Shown: positions 23,207 through 31,491 of the stretch, piece by piece | Position numbering within the stretch: position 1 is the first letter of the stretch | Layout: each line of letters opens with the position of its first letter | Source of the DNA: an uncultured Oscillospiraceae bacterium | GTDB taxonomy: Bacteria; Bacillota; Clostridia; Oscillospirales; Oscillospiraceae | Reading direction: 5' to 3' | Assembly (NCBI GenBank): GCA_947630785.1 | Contig: CANRIW010000015.1 | Coordinates: 1-45,963, forward strand | Length of the DNA: 45,963 bases | The notes under the pieces: model-generated | The model's input: only the letters and a program-made list of their open reading frames with translations | Told to the model about the DNA's origin: nothing | Databases searched by the model: none | Program-made: the position numbers and the translations under genes

Positions 23207-24439
23207 TCAGTATCTGCCGTAGTCGAACAGGGTGTCCTTCCAGGCCTCCAGGTTCTCGGTCTTTACCTGGTCGATGGCGATGGTGTTGGTCATGATATAC
23301 CCGCCGCCGGGGGCCAGCAGATCGATCATCCCCTTGGTGTGGTCGATGACCCGCTGTTTGTCGCCCATCATCAGGTACTCGGTGGGCATGCCGCCGCCGA
23401 TGCAGGCCACATCGCCCAGGATCTGCTTGGCTTTTACCAGGTCCACGTCCTCGAAGAAGTAGATGACCTTGCCTTTGGGCACGTCGGCCAGCACCTCCAG
23501 CCGGGTGCGGTACTTGCCCTCGCAGATGACGATGGGGGTCATGCCCGCGTCAATGGAGGCCAGGATGACCTTTTTCAGGCCGGGCCAGTAGAACCGCTTG
23601 TAGTTCTCCAGGGACATAAAGTCGTCTACGCCGCAGTGGAGGGGGATGAACATGTACTCCGCGTGCTGCATTTTGGCGTTGGCGATGAAGGTGGGGATGT
23701 GCCGGGAGCAGATCTCCAGGGCGGCCTCCAGCCGCTCCGGCTCCTCGATGCAGTCCATGCAGGCCTCCATGATGCCCCGGATGTGGTCGGCGAACTCGTC
23801 GAAGGGGGTCATGATGGTGGCGCCGCCGAAGGGGATGAAGCCCCGCTCCACGGTGTGCTGGGCCTGGGCGGCGCACTTGCCCAGGTTCTCCATCACCAGG
23901 CTGCCGGTGTCCAGCATGGCCTTCAGAGTCTCCTGGACGGGGGGCGCGCCCAGCACCCCCAGGCTGTAGATGACCGAGTTGCACATGGCCGGGGGGTTCA
24001 GCAGGGCCACCCCGCCGAAATTGGCGTACTTCTGGGGCAGGACCTTCTGGAACAGGAACCAGTCGGGGTCCTTCAGGAAGGCGTCGTAGTCCTCGTCCTG
24101 AAGGAACTGCTTGTCGATGTACTGGTAGGGGGTGTCGGCGGGCAGGTTGTGATAGGGGCCGGGGAACCGGCACTGAGTGGAGCCCGCCCGCTCCATGGCC
24201 GGGATGGGGAACACCGTGGGCATATAGACCAGGTCGGGCTCATACCGGTCCAGCAGGTGGTCCAGGGCGGCGTTCAGGGTGAAGGGATCGGTCATGGAGT
24301 CCTGGAAGCTGACGCCGTACTCCAGCTGGTAGAAGTTGTTCCAGGTGGGGATGAAGGGGACGCGGTCCGGTTCGTGAAGGGACACGGCGGTCTGCACGCG
24401 CATTCCGCGCTGGACGATGGGGGGAAGCTGATCCATCAT
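23207..24439 (-). CDS. Uroporphyrinogen decarboxylase-family (methyltransferase-like) protein
   Basis: 410 residues, longer than heme HemE (~350). The UROD fold is indicated by the early D-R-V-P-F-I-P-T-W, the late I-P-L-H-C-G-V-D-D-F and G-G-G-M-P-T-E-Y-L-M-M-G-D, and the end G-G-G-Y-I-M-T-N-T-I-A-I-D-Q-V-K-T-E-N. In anaerobes such proteins are mostly corrinoid-dependent methyltransferases of the MtaA/MtbA type, with H and C as zinc ligands; the HC pair here is suggestive but the full H-x-C pattern is not clear. No corrinoid protein or heme gene is adjacent, so the substrate is open. ATG 24439 has AAGGAG nine bases upstream. Confidence 0.75.
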   Translation of the reverse strand: MMDQLPPIVQRGMRVQTAVSLHEPDRVPFIPTWNNFYQLEYGVSFQDSMTDPFTLNAALDHLLDRYEPDLVYMPTVFPIPAMERAGSTQCRFPGPYHNLPADTPYQYIDKQFLQDEDYDAFLKDPDWFLFQKVLPQKYANFGGVALLNPPAMCNSVIYSLGVLGAPPVQETLKAMLDTGSLVMENLGKCAAQAQHTVERGFIPFGGATIMTPFDEFADHIRGIMEACMDCIEEPERLEAALEICSRHIPTFIANAKMQHAEYMFIPLHCGVDDFMSLENYKRFYWPGLKKVILASIDAGMTPIVICEGKYRTRLEVLADVPKGKVIYFFEDVDLVKAKQILGDVACIGGGMPTEYLMMGDKQRVIDHTKGMIDLLAPGGGYIMTNTIAIDQVKTENLEAWKDTLFDYGRY

Positions 24440-24507
24440 GTTGACACGCTCCTTTTTCCTGATTTGTATGATTTCCGCCTCTCCGAAGGCGGTTCGGCAC
24501 GGGATGG

Positions 24508-25512
24508 TCAGAGGGGCCGCCGCAGGCGGAGGTCGTCGCCGTAAAAGGTCAGTTCCTGATACAGCCCGGCGAGGCGGGAGATCAGCTGGGGACTGTACCG
24601 GCCGGACATCTGCTCCACAGACAGATTGGTGGAGATGATGGTGTGTTTGTCCGCCTGGAGGCGGCTGTTCACCACCTCGTACAGGGAGGACTGGACCAGG
24701 GGGGTCGTGAACTCGCTGCCCAGATCGTCCAGGATCAGCAGATCGCAGCCCAGATAGCGGCGGGTGTCGTCCCTGGCCTGGCGGCCCTCATCGCCGTCCC
24801 TGGTGAACTTGCGGGTCTCAAAGGCGGCGAACAGATTGACGGCGGTGTCGTACACCACGGAGAAGCCCCGTGAGGACACCTCCCGGGCGATGCAGCCGGA
24901 CAGGAAGGTCTTGCCCAGGCCGGTGCCCCCGGACAGCAGCAGGTTTTTCAGAGGGTAGGCCGGGAACTGCCGGGCGAAACCCTCGCACACGGCGGCCACC
25001 CGCCGCATGTTTTCCCTGGGGGACCGGCCCTCTCCCTGCCAGGGCCGGTCGCTGTACACGTCCAGCCGCAGCTTGTCGAAGGACTGTTCCTCCGTCAGCC
25101 CCAGCAGGGCGGTGAGGGACTTCATCTGCTCCTCGGCGCAGAGGGCTTTCAGGCAGGCGCACATCTTCCCGTCTGCCCAGCCGGTGTCCCCGCAGAGGGG
25201 GCAGTCCGGGACTGCCTCCAGCTCCGCCGGGTCTGTGCCCAGCTCCTTCAGCAGGGCGGTCCGCTCCGCCTGAAGGGCCCGGTTCTTCTCCCGGATGGCG
25301 GCGATCTCCGGACCGTCGGGGTCGATGGGCCTGCCGCCGGTGGCCAGATGGGCCAGGTCGGCCATGGTGCCCCGCAGAGCGGCGTCCAGCTCCCTCAGCC
25401 GGGGAGAGCGGCCGTACAGCTCCCGTTCCAGGGCGAAGCGGCGGCGCTCCCCGGTCTCCTTCCGCCGGGCCAGACGGGCCGACGCCCGCTGGATCACGCT
25501 GGGTTCATACAT
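24508..25512 (-). CDS. Helicase loader DnaI/DnaC-like ATPase
   Basis: 334 residues. The N-terminal ~100 residues are a helical coiled region, followed by a four-cysteine zinc site (C-P-L-C-G-D-T-G-W ... C-A-C) near residues 105-125, as in DnaI. The AAA+ domain has Walker A G-G-T-G-L-G-K-T (about 195-202), Walker B L-L-I-L-D-D-L-G and sensor S-T-N-L. It loads the replicative helicase onto DNA. It follows dnaD with a six-base gap, the two forming a helicase-loading operon. Restart versus origin use cannot be told. Confidence 0.88.
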   Translation of the reverse strand: MYEPSVIQRASARLARRKETGERRRFALERELYGRSPRLRELDAALRGTMADLAHLATGGRPIDPDGPEIAAIREKNRALQAERTALLKELGTDPAELEAVPDCPLCGDTGWADGKMCACLKALCAEEQMKSLTALLGLTEEQSFDKLRLDVYSDRPWQGEGRSPRENMRRVAAVCEGFARQFPAYPLKNLLLSGGTGLGKTFLSGCIAREVSSRGFSVVYDTAVNLFAAFETRKFTRDGDEGRQARDDTRRYLGCDLLILDDLGSEFTTPLVQSSLYEVVNSRLQADKHTIISTNLSVEQMSGRYSPQLISRLAGLYQELTFYGDDLRLRRPL

Positions 25513-25518
25513 GGGCGG

Positions 25519-26493
25519 TCAACTCCCTTCTCTCTCCTTTTCCTGCTGCTCCAAAAACCGGTCCAGCCAGTCATCGTTCTTTTTGATGCGCTCCCGGCTG
25601 GGCTGAAAGTCGGCGGGCGCTTTGGCGGCGGGCTTTCCGCCCTGCCGCTTCGGGGGCCTGTCCTCCGCTTTTACCTGCTCCGGGGTGCGCCAGCCGGCCT
25701 GCTGCCAGCGCTCCAGGATGCGGTCCATGTAGGGCCAGTTCATCCTGCCCTTCTGGTACACGGTGCGCTCGTAGGCCAGGCGGATGAGGGCGTCGCTGTG
25801 GCCGGCCTCCACCCACTTGGCGATGAACTCCCGCTCCCTCCCCACGGCGGGGCGGCGATCCGCCACTCCCACGGCGGACAGGACGGCCGATTCCCGTGCG
25901 TCGATGCGCTCCTGGAGCCGGAGGTATTCCTCCGCCCGCTCCGGGGTATCCACCCCCAGCCGCTTCCAGCGGAAGCCCTCCTGCTGGATGCGGGGCATCC
26001 GGGGCAGATAGCCGGGGCTGCCCCGCTGCTGCCGCTCTTCCTGGACCACATAGTGGGTCATGGTGAGGATCACCTCGGCGGGCAGGGCCAGATAGTCGTA
26101 CAGGGTGTAGAGGCATTTCAGGTCGTTGTCGGTGAACACGCGGCCCAGGATTCGCTCCATCTCCTGATAGAGGGCCATGAAGTCGGGTTCCCGCTCCAGG
26201 GCGGCGTTGACCTCGCCCCGGGTGTACGCGGGGGGCGGGGCGTCCTCCGGCTTTGGGGGCTGCGGGGCGGGACCTCCGCTCTGGGTCAGGCCCAGGGCGG
26301 CCAGCCGCTCCAGCGCCCGGCTGAGCCGCGCGCCGTCCCAGCGGAGGGCGGCGGAGGCCTTTGCCTCGTCCCCGCCGCGCTCCAGCAGGGCCAGGTAGAG
26401 AAGGGCGCCGTCCCCGTCGCCGGACTCCACCAGCCGCCGGGCGGCCTGAGCCGACATGGACAGTATCTCGTTGGGCAGCAGCAGGGCTGTCAT
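25519..26493 (-). CDS. DnaD-domain replication initiation protein
   Basis: 324 residues. An N-terminal winged-helix-like part (about 1-75), a Pro-rich linker, then two DnaD C-terminal (DDBH2) domains: one with M-E-R-I-L-G-R-V-F-T-D-N-D-L-K-C-L-Y-T-L-Y-D (about 110-135) and a second ending Y-E-R-T-V-Y-Q-K-G-R-M-N-W-P-Y-M-D-R-I-L-E-R-W near 245-270. The Y-x-x-x-I-L-x-x-W motif is diagnostic for DnaD/DnaB-type primosome proteins of Firmicutes. It binds DNA and brings the loader encoded just downstream. The ATG at 26493 has GAGGAGG upstream. Confidence 0.9.
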   Translation of the reverse strand: MTALLLPNEILSMSAQAARRLVESGDGDGALLYLALLERGGDEAKASAALRWDGARLSRALERLAALGLTQSGGPAPQPPKPEDAPPPAYTRGEVNAALEREPDFMALYQEMERILGRVFTDNDLKCLYTLYDYLALPAEVILTMTHYVVQEERQQRGSPGYLPRMPRIQQEGFRWKRLGVDTPERAEEYLRLQERIDARESAVLSAVGVADRRPAVGREREFIAKWVEAGHSDALIRLAYERTVYQKGRMNWPYMDRILERWQQAGWRTPEQVKAEDRPPKRQGGKPAAKAPADFQPSRERIKKNDDWLDRFLEQQEKEREGS

Positions 26494-26529
26494 AGGGGCG
26501 TCCCTCCTCTCCGTGGAACTCTTGACCCT

Positions 26530-26558
26530 ATTTTACATGATTGAGAGGGAATTGACAA
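26530..26558 (-). promoter_or_regulatory. Promoter of dnaD-dnaI
   Basis: On the minus strand TTGTCA (26558-26553), 17-bp spacer, TAAAAT (26535-26530). Confidence 0.75.
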
Positions 26559-26605
26559 GAGGGCGGCGCTAATTGTAAATTTTCTGCGACGTCCCGGAGA
26601 AAGGG

Positions 26606-26634
26606 TTGTCATAATCAAACGGATTATGTAAGAT
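26606..26634 (+). promoter_or_regulatory. Promoter of the GH25 gene with a palindrome in the spacer
   Basis: TTGTCA (26606-26611), 17-bp spacer, TAAGAT (26629-26634). A perfect inverted repeat CATAATC-AAACG-GATTATG (26610-26628) fills the gap between the two boxes, a good position for a repressor. It is divergent to the dnaD promoter, 48 bp away. Confidence 0.7.
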
Positions 26635-26672
26635 AAAAGGGCATCGACTTGAACTCTGGAAAGGAGCCCGCC

Positions 26673-28130
26673 ATGAAAAAACGCATCCTCACCCTGCTGC
26701 TGGCCGCTGTACTGGCGTTCAGCTGCACCACCGCCACGGCCGCCGATACGCCGGAGCTCTCCCCCTTTGCCGACGTGTCTCCCGACAAATGGTACTATTC
26801 CTATGTGCTGGACCTGTACCGGCAGGGTGTTATCGGCGGGATGACGCCGACCAGTTATCAGCCCGGTGGGGCGGTGACCTGGGGACAGGCGTTCAAGCTG
26901 ATCCTGGGGGCCATCGGGGTGAAGGCCGACGAGTCCAAAAACGACGGCCACTGGGCCGACGTCTATGTCCAGCCCGCCATCGACAACCGCCTGGTGTTCT
27001 CCTTTGACAGCGATTACCTGGATGAGCCGGTGGACCGGCTGTCCATCGCGCGGATGACCGCCAGGGCTATGGATCTGGTGGCCATCTCCGGCCCGTCGCC
27101 CTATGTGGACTGCGACGACGGCTACGCGGTGGAGCTGTATGAGAAGGGCATCATGGAAGGCGAGCTGAGGGACGGCGTCCGCCGCTTCTATCCCGACCCG
27201 GACGATCAAAACGTCACCAGGGCGGAGATGGCCGCCGTCATCTGGCGGGTGATGAACTCCGACTACACGAAGGACATGACCCGCGTGAGCAATTACTGGG
27301 TGGATCTGTTCGACAGTGTGCCCCGCTCTGATTTCACCCGCTCCCAATTCTACACCGATGACCGGGGCCGGGTCTGCTACAGCGCCGGCGAGTATATCCG
27401 CGGCGTGGACGTTTCCGAGCACAAGGGGATCATCGACTGGTACGCCGTGAAGGCGGACGGCATCGACTTCGCCATCATCCGGGTGGGCGGCCGGTACCTC
27501 AACTCCGGCGGCATCTTTGAGGACAAGTACTGGAGGCGGAATATCGAGGGCGCCCTGGCCGCCGGACTGAACGTGGGGGTCTACTTTTTCTCCCAGGCGC
27601 TCAACGAGCGGGAGGGGCTTCAGGAGGCCGAGTATGTCCTGGACCTCATTAAAGATTACAAGGATCAGATCGAGTTCCCGGTGGTGTGCGACTGGGAGTA
27701 TTTGGGCAACTACTCCAGCACAAACCACGCCCGGACCTATTATTCCGAACCCGGCCCCGTCACCGACGGCATCGAGGCCTTCTGCCGGCGGGTGGAGCAG
27801 GAGGGCTATATGGCCGGGGTGTACTTCAACAAATACTGCGGGATGGTGAAAATGGATCTGTCCCGGTTGACCGATTATGAGTTCTGGTTTGACGAGTACA
27901 CCAGTTATCCCAGCAGCCCCTACCACTTCCAGATCTGGCAGTATTCCTGCACCGGCAAGGTGGCGGGCATCAGCTCCAACACCGACATGAACCTTTGTTT
28001 CGTCCCCTACGCGCCGGTGAAGCCCGCTGTGCCGAGGCCGGAGCCGGAACCGGAACCGGAGCCGGAGCCCACGCCGGCGCCCGCCCCGGAGGAGACCCCG
28101 GCCCCGGCGGAGAGCGGACCGGCCGAATGA
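26673..28130 (+). CDS. SLH-anchored GH25 lysozyme
   Basis: 485 residues with a signal peptide (1-24). Residues ~30-200 hold SLH repeats (F-A-D-V-S-P-D-K-W-Y-Y, W-G-Q-A-F-K-L-I, W-A-D-V-Y-V, F-Y-P-D-x-D-D-Q-N-V-T-R-A-E-M). The glycoside hydrolase 25 domain spans ~240-440: G-V-D-V-S-E-H-K-G (D246), A-I-I-R-V-G-G-R, C-D-W-E-Y (D340, E342 as catalytic pair), and I-W-Q-Y-S-C-T-G-K. GH25 enzymes cut the sugar backbone of peptidoglycan. The tail has an E-P-E-P repeat and Pro/Ala stretch. It is likely an autolysin on the cell surface. ATG 26673 has AAAGGAGC upstream; the in-frame codon at 26649 has none. Confidence 0.92.
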   Translation: MKKRILTLLLAAVLAFSCTTATAADTPELSPFADVSPDKWYYSYVLDLYRQGVIGGMTPTSYQPGGAVTWGQAFKLILGAIGVKADESKNDGHWADVYVQPAIDNRLVFSFDSDYLDEPVDRLSIARMTARAMDLVAISGPSPYVDCDDGYAVELYEKGIMEGELRDGVRRFYPDPDDQNVTRAEMAAVIWRVMNSDYTKDMTRVSNYWVDLFDSVPRSDFTRSQFYTDDRGRVCYSAGEYIRGVDVSEHKGIIDWYAVKADGIDFAIIRVGGRYLNSGGIFEDKYWRRNIEGALAAGLNVGVYFFSQALNEREGLQEAEYVLDLIKDYKDQIEFPVVCDWEYLGNYSSTNHARTYYSEPGPVTDGIEAFCRRVEQEGYMAGVYFNKYCGMVKMDLSRLTDYEFWFDEYTSYPSSPYHFQIWQYSCTGKVAGISSNTDMNLCFVPYAPVKPAVPRPEPEPEPEPEPTPAPAPEETPAPAESGPAE

Positions 28131-28135
28131 GACAG

Positions 28136-28167
28136 ACAGAGCGGAGGACGCAGGTCCTCCGCTCTGT
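28136..28167. terminator. Bidirectional terminator between GH25 and the kinase gene
   Basis: A 13-bp perfect stem ACAGAGCGGAGGA / TCCTCCGCTCTGT with a six-base loop, just after two convergent genes; TTTCC follows on plus. Confidence 0.8.
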
Positions 28168-28175
28168 TTCCATAT

Positions 28176-29093
28176 TTAGCCGATGAACTCGTGGAGCAGG
28201 GAGTCGGGGGGTACCAGCCCGGGGTCGATGGGCTCGAACCGGTCGAAGGCGGCCACCATATCCAGCAGCTCCCGGCGGCGGGGGTTGTCCTGGGGTACGG
28301 CGGCCATGATGGGCCGGGCGTAGGAGGCCATCACCGACACCTCATAGGCCAGAGAGGAGTCCAGCTTGATGTGGGCGGTGTCCTTGTAGGGGGAGATGTA
28401 CAGCTTTTCCCCCCGGCGGACGTTGCCCCACATCTCTAGGGTCCCGGCCACATCGGTGCCCCGGTAGTTGTAGTCCCGGACGGCACGGCGGGTCAGCCGC
28501 AGCCAGGTGGCCTTGAATACGGTCTTCTCCCCGTCCCGGATGTCGCTCCGGGCGGAGATATAGAGCCGGGCGGCCTCCGGGTGGCGGCTGGTCAGGTCGG
28601 TGTTCAGGGCGTGGATGCCCTCGAAGATGGCTATCTCGTCTGGGCCCACCTTCAGGGGAGTGCCCTTGCTGTCGTTGCGCATCTGGCGGGCGAACTCGAA
28701 GTGGGGCACCAGTACCCACTCGCCCCTAGCCAGCTTCTCAAAGTGCTCGTCCAGCAGGTCCAGATCCATCATTTTCGGGGACTCGTAGTCGATGGAGCCG
28801 TCGGGAGTTCGGGGGGCGGTGCGGGGATTCTGATGGACAAAGTAGTCGTCCATGGACACAGCGTAGCTGCCGATGCCCCGGCGCTCCAGCTCCTCCCGGA
28901 GCTTGTGGGCGGTGGTGGTCTTGCCCGAGCCGGAGGGGCCGGACAGCAGCACCACCGGGCTCTGCTTCCGGTTCTCGCAGATCATATCCGCGCACCGGCT
29001 GATGGCCTCCTGATAGCGGGCGTCGCACTCCTCCATGAACCCCTTGGGGTCCCGGCGGGCGGCCTCGTTGATCTCAGCTAATTGATATGCCAT
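28176..29093 (-). CDS. P-loop nucleoside (uridine-type) kinase
   Basis: 305 residues. Walker A G-P-S-G-S-G-K-T-T (52-60), S-M-D-D-Y-F-V (substrate-binding), and I-F-E-G-I-H-A-L-N (Walker B-like) match the uridine kinase/phosphoribulokinase group. About 40 residues precede the P-loop, more than in classical Udk. The family in Clostridia is usually annotated as nucleoside kinase; the true substrate is unsure. It is the last gene of the long train; in many Firmicutes a miaA gene follows mutL in this place. Confidence 0.8.
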   Translation of the reverse strand: MAYQLAEINEAARRDPKGFMEECDARYQEAISRCADMICENRKQSPVVLLSGPSGSGKTTTAHKLREELERRGIGSYAVSMDDYFVHQNPRTAPRTPDGSIDYESPKMMDLDLLDEHFEKLARGEWVLVPHFEFARQMRNDSKGTPLKVGPDEIAIFEGIHALNTDLTSRHPEAARLYISARSDIRDGEKTVFKATWLRLTRRAVRDYNYRGTDVAGTLEMWGNVRRGEKLYISPYKDTAHIKLDSSLAYEVSVMASYARPIMAAVPQDNPRRRELLDMVAAFDRFEPIDPGLVPPDSLLHEFIG

Positions 29094-29104
29094 AAAAAAC
29101 TCCT

Positions 29105-31042
29105 TTACGCGCGTTTGAATTGCTTCTCCAGCTGCTTTTTGGTCAGCTCGATGGCCACCGGCCGGCCGTGAGGGCAGTATTTCACCGCGCCGCTCATGAC
29201 CATCCGGGCCACCTCTTCCAGCTCCTCCTGGCCGGAGCGCCAGCCCCCCTTGATGGCCGCCTTGCAGGCCATGGTGTGGAGCAGTTCGTCCCGGACGCCG
29301 GCGGGGTCGGCGGTCCCCGTCACCCGCAGCCGCCGGGCCAGCTCCAGCAGGGCGGGCTCCATGTCCCCGGCGTCCAGATAGTCGGGGGCGGAGCGCACCG
29401 CCAGGGCGTTGGAGCCGAACTCCTCCAGCTCGAAGCCGAACCGGGAGAGCAGATCCGCCTGCTCCAGCAGCAGGGCCCGCTCCTCCGGAGCGGGGGTGAA
29501 GGTGAGAGGGGTCAGCAGCTCCTGGACCATGGGCTTGTAGTCCGCCGCCTTGAGCCGGTCGAAATTGGCCCGCTCGTGGGCGGCGTGCTTGTCGATGAGC
29601 AATACCTTCTCCCCCTGCTCCACCAGCACATAGGTGCGGAACAGCTCCCCCCGAACGACCCAGGGCTCCTCCTCGGGGGCGGGCTCAGGGGCGAGGGCAG
29701 GCTCTTCCTTCGCCCCCTCATCCGTCTCCCTGCGGGAGACACCTTCCCCCCTGAGGGGGGAAGGCTTGGGCGCGGGTTCGTCCACGGGCAGGGGCTTCAC
29801 CCGGCGGAAGGGGGTGGGACTCACCGCCTTTGGCCGCTGGGGGGCCGGGCCGGCGCCCGCCTTATACTCCTCCACCGTCATCCGCTCCCCCACGGGGGCT
29901 TTTGGGGCGGTGTAGTCGTTGAGGGGCAGGGCGGACTGCTTTGGGGCGGGGACGGCGGAGCCGTGCCCCATGGGCAGCGGCAGTTTGGTCTGATGGGGGG
30001 TGACGGTGTCCTCCCCCCTGGGGGCGGCGGAGAGGGACGCCTGGGGCCGGGTGTGATCCCGGTCCAGGGCGGCCAGCGCCGCATAGTACACGGCGGTGTA
30101 CACCGACTGTTCCTTCTGGAATTTGACTTCCGTCTTGGTGGGGTGGACGTTCACGTCCACCTCAGAGGGCCGCAGGGTCAGGTGGATGACACAGGCGGGG
30201 AATTTCCCCACCATCTTCTGATTTTTATATGCCTCCTCCACCGCGGCGGTCATCACCCGGCTCTTGACGTAGCGCCCATTGACGAAAAAGTGCTGATAGC
30301 CCCGGCTCCCCCGGCAGCAGGCGGGCAGGGAGATGAAGCCGGACACGGACATCCCTTCGCCGGAGCCGGTCACCGGCAGCAGACCCAGGGCGATGTCCCG
30401 GCCCAGCACGGCGTAGACGGCGCTCTTCAGCTGCCCGTCCCCGGGGGTGAGCAGTTCCTGCTTGCCGTCCCGGAGGAACTTCACCGACAGCTCCGGATGG
30501 GACAGCGCCACCCGCTGGACCACCGCGAATACGGCGGCCCCCTCAGCCACGTCCTTCTTCATGAATTTTAACCGGGCGGGGGTGTTGTAAAACAGGTCCC
30601 GGACGGAGAGGGTGGTGCCCTTGGGGCAGCCCGCCTCCTCCTGGGAGGTGACCACCCCGGCCTCCAGCGTCAGCACCGTGCCCAGGGCCTCGTCCTCCGT
30701 ACGGGTGCGCAGCTCCACCAGGGACACCGCCGAGATGGCAGCCAGGGCCTCCCCCCGGAACCCCAGGGTGCCGATGGCCTCCAAATCGTACTCGGTGGCG
30801 ATTTTTGACGTGGCGTGGCGGAGGAAGGCGGTGGCGGCCTGGTCCGCCGGGATGCCGCAGCCGTCGTCGCTTACCCGGATGAGGGTCATGCCCCCGTGGA
30901 CGATCTCCACCGTGACGGCGGAGGCCCCGGCGTCGATGGCGTTCTCCATCAGCTCCTTCACCACGGAGGCGGGGCGCTCCACCACCTCGCCGGCGGCGAT
31001 CAGATCGGCCACATGGGGGTCAAGCTGCTTGATAACGGGCAT
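29105..31042 (-). CDS. mutL: DNA mismatch repair endonuclease MutL
   Basis: 645 residues. The GHKL ATPase part (1-330) has E-N-A-I-D-A-G-A, D-D-G-C-G-I and G-F-R-G-E-A-L. A Pro/Ala-rich linker runs ~335-450. The C-terminal part has an endonuclease site: D-K-H-A-A-H-E-R, A-C-K-A-A-I-K and C-P-H-G-R-P. The second residue of the first motif is K instead of the usual Q and the final acidic residue is D. MutL links MutS to strand cutting. The linker contains an in-frame copy of a palindromic genome repeat (about residues 426-444). ATG 31042 has GGAGGT upstream and is two bases from the dtd stop. Confidence 0.95.
   Translation of the reverse strand: MPVIKQLDPHVADLIAAGEVVERPASVVKELMENAIDAGASAVTVEIVHGGMTLIRVSDDGCGIPADQAATAFLRHATSKIATEYDLEAIGTLGFRGEALAAISAVSLVELRTRTEDEALGTVLTLEAGVVTSQEEAGCPKGTTLSVRDLFYNTPARLKFMKKDVAEGAAVFAVVQRVALSHPELSVKFLRDGKQELLTPGDGQLKSAVYAVLGRDIALGLLPVTGSGEGMSVSGFISLPACCRGSRGYQHFFVNGRYVKSRVMTAAVEEAYKNQKMVGKFPACVIHLTLRPSEVDVNVHPTKTEVKFQKEQSVYTAVYYAALAALDRDHTRPQASLSAAPRGEDTVTPHQTKLPLPMGHGSAVPAPKQSALPLNDYTAPKAPVGERMTVEEYKAGAGPAPQRPKAVSPTPFRRVKPLPVDEPAPKPSPLRGEGVSRRETDEGAKEEPALAPEPAPEEEPWVVRGELFRTYVLVEQGEKVLLIDKHAAHERANFDRLKAADYKPMVQELLTPLTFTPAPEERALLLEQADLLSRFGFELEEFGSNALAVRSAPDYLDAGDMEPALLELARRLRVTGTADPAGVRDELLHTMACKAAIKGGWRSGQEELEEVARMVMSGAVKYCPHGRPVAIELTKKQLEKQFKRA
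29713..29766. repeat. Interspersed palindromic repeat inside mutL
   Basis: Contains CCCTCATCCG, then GTCTCCCTGCGGGAGAC (stem) and CCTTCCCCCCTGAGGGGGGAAGG (stem). It is closely similar, in reverse orientation, to 37491-37541. In mutL it is translated as P-S-P-L-R-G-E-G-V-S-R-R-E-T-D-E-G-A. Confidence 0.8.
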
Positions 31043-31044
31043 GG

Positions 31045-31479
31045 TCACACCTCCAGCAAAATGGTCACGGGGCCGTCGTTCTGGGAGAACACCTGCATGT
31101 CCGCGCCGAACTCCCCGTGCTCCACGGTGAAGCCGCGGGCGCGGCACTGGTCCATGAACCGCTCATACAGGGGGACGGCTAGGTCCGGCTTGGCGGCGTG
31201 GGAGAACCCCGGCCGCCGGGAGGACGTGTCGGCGTAGAGGGTGAACTGGCTCACCGCCAGGATGGAGCCCCCCACCGCCGCCAGATTCAGATTCATCTTC
31301 TCATTCTCGTCCTCAAAGATGCGGAGGCCGCAGACCTTGTCGGCCATCTTGTCGGCCTGGGTCTCGGTGTCGTCGGGGCCCACCCCCAGCAGCACCAGGA
31401 GGCCCCGGCCGATCTGGCCGTTGATGTTATCGTCGATCTCCACACGGGCGTTTTTCACCCGCGTCACCACCGCGCGCAT
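31045..31479 (-). CDS. dtd: D-aminoacyl-tRNA deacylase
   Basis: 144 residues, standard length. The two active-site motifs are present: S-Q-F-T-L-Y-A-D (77-84) and N-D-G-P-V-T-I (134-140). Dtd removes D-amino acids (and Gly) wrongly attached to tRNA. It is in the middle of the mutS-mutL train, 12 bases after the fRMsr gene and two bases before mutL. Confidence 0.95.
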   Translation of the reverse strand: MRAVVTRVKNARVEIDDNINGQIGRGLLVLLGVGPDDTETQADKMADKVCGLRIFEDENEKMNLNLAAVGGSILAVSQFTLYADTSSRRPGFSHAAKPDLAVPLYERFMDQCRARGFTVEHGEFGADMQVFSQNDGPVTILLEV

Positions 31480-31491
31480 ACGTTTTCCTCC

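Noticed and set aside
24440-24507. Terminator between dnaI-like and UroD-like genes
   Set aside because: CCGCCT/AGGCGG is only a six-bp stem without a T-run; it is too weak to call.
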